From: Mycobacterium sp.
GTDB lineage: Bacteria; Actinomycetota; Actinomycetes; Mycobacteriales; Mycobacteriaceae
Length of the DNA stretch: 64,000 bases
Direction of reading: 5' to 3'
Assembly (NCBI GenBank): GCA_018401645.1
Contig: JAGYKK010000012.1
Span: 1-64,000 of the forward strand
The notes under the pieces: model-generated
Database searches by the model: none
What the model was told of the DNA's origin: nothing
What the model saw: the letters and a program-made list of their open reading frames with translations, nothing else
Shown: positions 62,883 through 64,000 of the stretch, in pieces
How the letters are laid out: every line of letters begins with the position of its first letter
Numbering within the stretch: the stretch's first letter is position 1
Position numbers and translations under genes: made by a program

Positions 62883-64000
62883 ATGGTCGCCATCGGTTCC
62901 ATCAGCGGTAGCTGGAAACCCGGACGAGGCATCCTCACCGAATGGACGGCGTCGCCATCCAGCCGGGAACTCGCAGAGTTGGCACCTCACGACCCGCTCC
63001 CACCCACCTTCCAGCAGAAGGAGCACCTCCGCTCGGCGCACGATGCGCGGAAACTTCGACGGCGATCGCCTCGGCTGATCCTGACGTCCTGGAATGTCGC
63101 GGGCTGGTGCGACATCGCTGCGATGACCGGCGCCGTCAACGCCCACCTGCGTCGCCATGACACCTACCACAGTGTTTTTCACACCGCCGATAACGGCGAG
63201 AGCACCCGGCGCACCATCACCACATCCGGAGACATTGAATTCTCTCCCACGGTGCTTGGATTTATGGAAGAGGGCCAGATCCGCGAACACGCCCTCAACG
63301 CAACGCCGGACACCTTGGAATGGGACTGCTTCACCTTCGGCGTCATCCAGAAAGAAGACCACTTCACCGTCTATGCAAACATCGACCATCTACACACCGA
63401 CGGAACGTCGTCACTGGTGATCTACAGCGACCTCACCCGGGACTACCGGACACTGATCGGCGGCGGCGGCGGAACTGAACCAGAGCCCGCTTCCTACCGC
63501 GACTTCGCCGCCCGCCAAACCGTCGAAGTCGACACCCTCACCCGCGGCTCAGGGCCGGTCAAAGACTGGTTCGACTTTGCCCTCGACGCCGATGACGAAT
63601 GGCCGAGTTTCCCACTTGAGTTGGGTAGCGCCGACGACGGCGCCGGGCAGTCCTTCACCGTGGAACTCCTCGACGCGGCACAGGCCGAAGCTTTTGACAC
63701 CGCGTGCAGACAAGCCGGCGCACGATTCAGTGGCGGTGTTCTGGCCTGCGTCGCGCTCGCCGACCACCACTTCACCAGCGCCGACACCTTCCACACGTTC
63801 AGCCCCCTGGACACTCGAACCGGAGACCAGGCGATGAGTGCCGGGTGGTACGCCAGCCTGTTTCCCATTTCCGTCGAAGTCACCGTTGGCGACTTCGGTA
63901 GCACTGCGCGATCAGCGCAGAAATCTTTCGACACCAACAAACATCTGTCGGCAGTGCCCTTCGATCGCGTGCTCGACCTGGTCGACACCAACGAACTCGG
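62883..64000 (+). CDS. Pap-type condensation-domain acyltransferase (cut by window edge)
   Basis: 372 codons are open to the right edge, starting at ATG 62883 ('MVAIGSISGSWKPGRGILTE'). It is a condensation-fold acyltransferase of the polyketide-associated (PapA1/A2/A3-like) group. The catalytic motif is DHLHTDG at residues 168-174, keeping the active-site His, Asp and Gly of HHxxxDG, and 'TFSPLDTRTGDQAMSAGWYASLFP' (residues near 300) is the solvent-channel region. Such enzymes acylate trehalose or other glycolipids. Neighbouring PKS, Chp or MmpL genes, if any, are outside the window. Confidence 0.85.
   Translation, partial: MVAIGSISGSWKPGRGILTEWTASPSSRELAELAPHDPLPPTFQQKEHLRSAHDARKLRRRSPRLILTSWNVAGWCDIAAMTGAVNAHLRRHDTYHSVFHTADNGESTRRTITTSGDIEFSPTVLGFMEEGQIREHALNATPDTLEWDCFTFGVIQKEDHFTVYANIDHLHTDGTSSLVIYSDLTRDYRTLIGGGGGTEPEPASYRDFAARQTVEVDTLTRGSGPVKDWFDFALDADDEWPSFPLELGSADDGAGQSFTVELLDAAQAEAFDTACRQAGARFSGGVLACVALADHHFTSADTFHTFSPLDTRTGDQAMSAGWYASLFPISVEVTVGDFGSTARSAQKSFDTNKHLSAVPFDRVLDLVDTNEL

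Overview
This window is chromosomal DNA from a mycobacterium (Mycobacterium sensu lato; species not resolvable from this sequence). It is GC-rich and carries the cholesterol-catabolic supercluster, in nearly the same gene order as M. tuberculosis Rv3563 down to Rv3485c but in reverse orientation. Ortholog names and Rv numbers come from my recognition of the protein sequences and of gene order. No database search was run.

Layout. (1) 1-13.5 kb: KstR2-type genes for steroid rings C and D: fadE32, fadE31, fadD3, fadE30, ipdF, kstR2, fadA6, a secreted PE-PPE-domain hydrolase, ipdC-ipdB-ipdA-echA20 and two SDR genes. Two KstR2 operators (3072 and 11731) lie between divergent transcripts. (2) 13.5-26.7 kb: a Ddn-like F420 protein and fadA5, then the propionyl side-chain operon (cyp125, fadE28-fadE29, chsH2-chsH1-ltp2), chsH3, kstD, and the ring A/B tail genes hsaE-hsaG-hsaF. 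(3) 26.7-31.7 kb: a non-steroid block with a 5'-truncated sugar dehydrogenase, a degenerate repeat-bearing spacer and a RecQ helicase with a phosphoribosyltransferase-like tail. M. tuberculosis has PPE genes here. (4) 31.7-46.6 kb: KstR-controlled genes: a DUF1214/SDR/sulfotransferase operon, kshA, ltp3-ltp4-DUF35, an F420-type oxidoreductase, an acetoacetate-decarboxylase-like gene, cyp142, echA19, fadD19 and a nitronate-monooxygenase-like gene. (5) 46.7-54.7 kb: a secreted phytase/esterase-like protein, ilvX, fadD17-fadE27-fadE26, fdxD and hsd4A. (6) 54.7-64 kb: general or accessory genes: otsA with a 54-aa partner, an SDR, DUF427, a Ser/Thr kinase, a zinc-ribbon protein, a PlsC-like acyltransferase, fhs and the start of a Pap-type acyltransferase.

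How the genes work together. FadD19 and FadD17 activate the sterol side chain; Cyp125 and Cyp142 oxidise its end. FadE26/27, EchA19, ChsH3, Hsd4A, FadA5, FadE28/29, ChsH1/H2 and Ltp2 shorten it. KstD and KshA open ring B, HsaE/G/F finish the ring A/B product, and FadD3, FadE30, IpdF, EchA20, IpdAB, IpdC and FadA6 degrade rings C and D. Nine KstR-type sites (TnnAACnnGTTnnA, one with C for the second T) lie across the window.

Main oddities. The mce4 sterol-import operon is absent from its usual place between hsd4A and otsA. About twelve single-base indels break otherwise well conserved genes, in two tight clusters (fadE30 and the F420 oxidoreductase), which suggests assembly error or very recent decay. 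A perfect KstR operator with a leaderless-type promoter sits between two convergent genes and points antisense through one of them toward cyp142.
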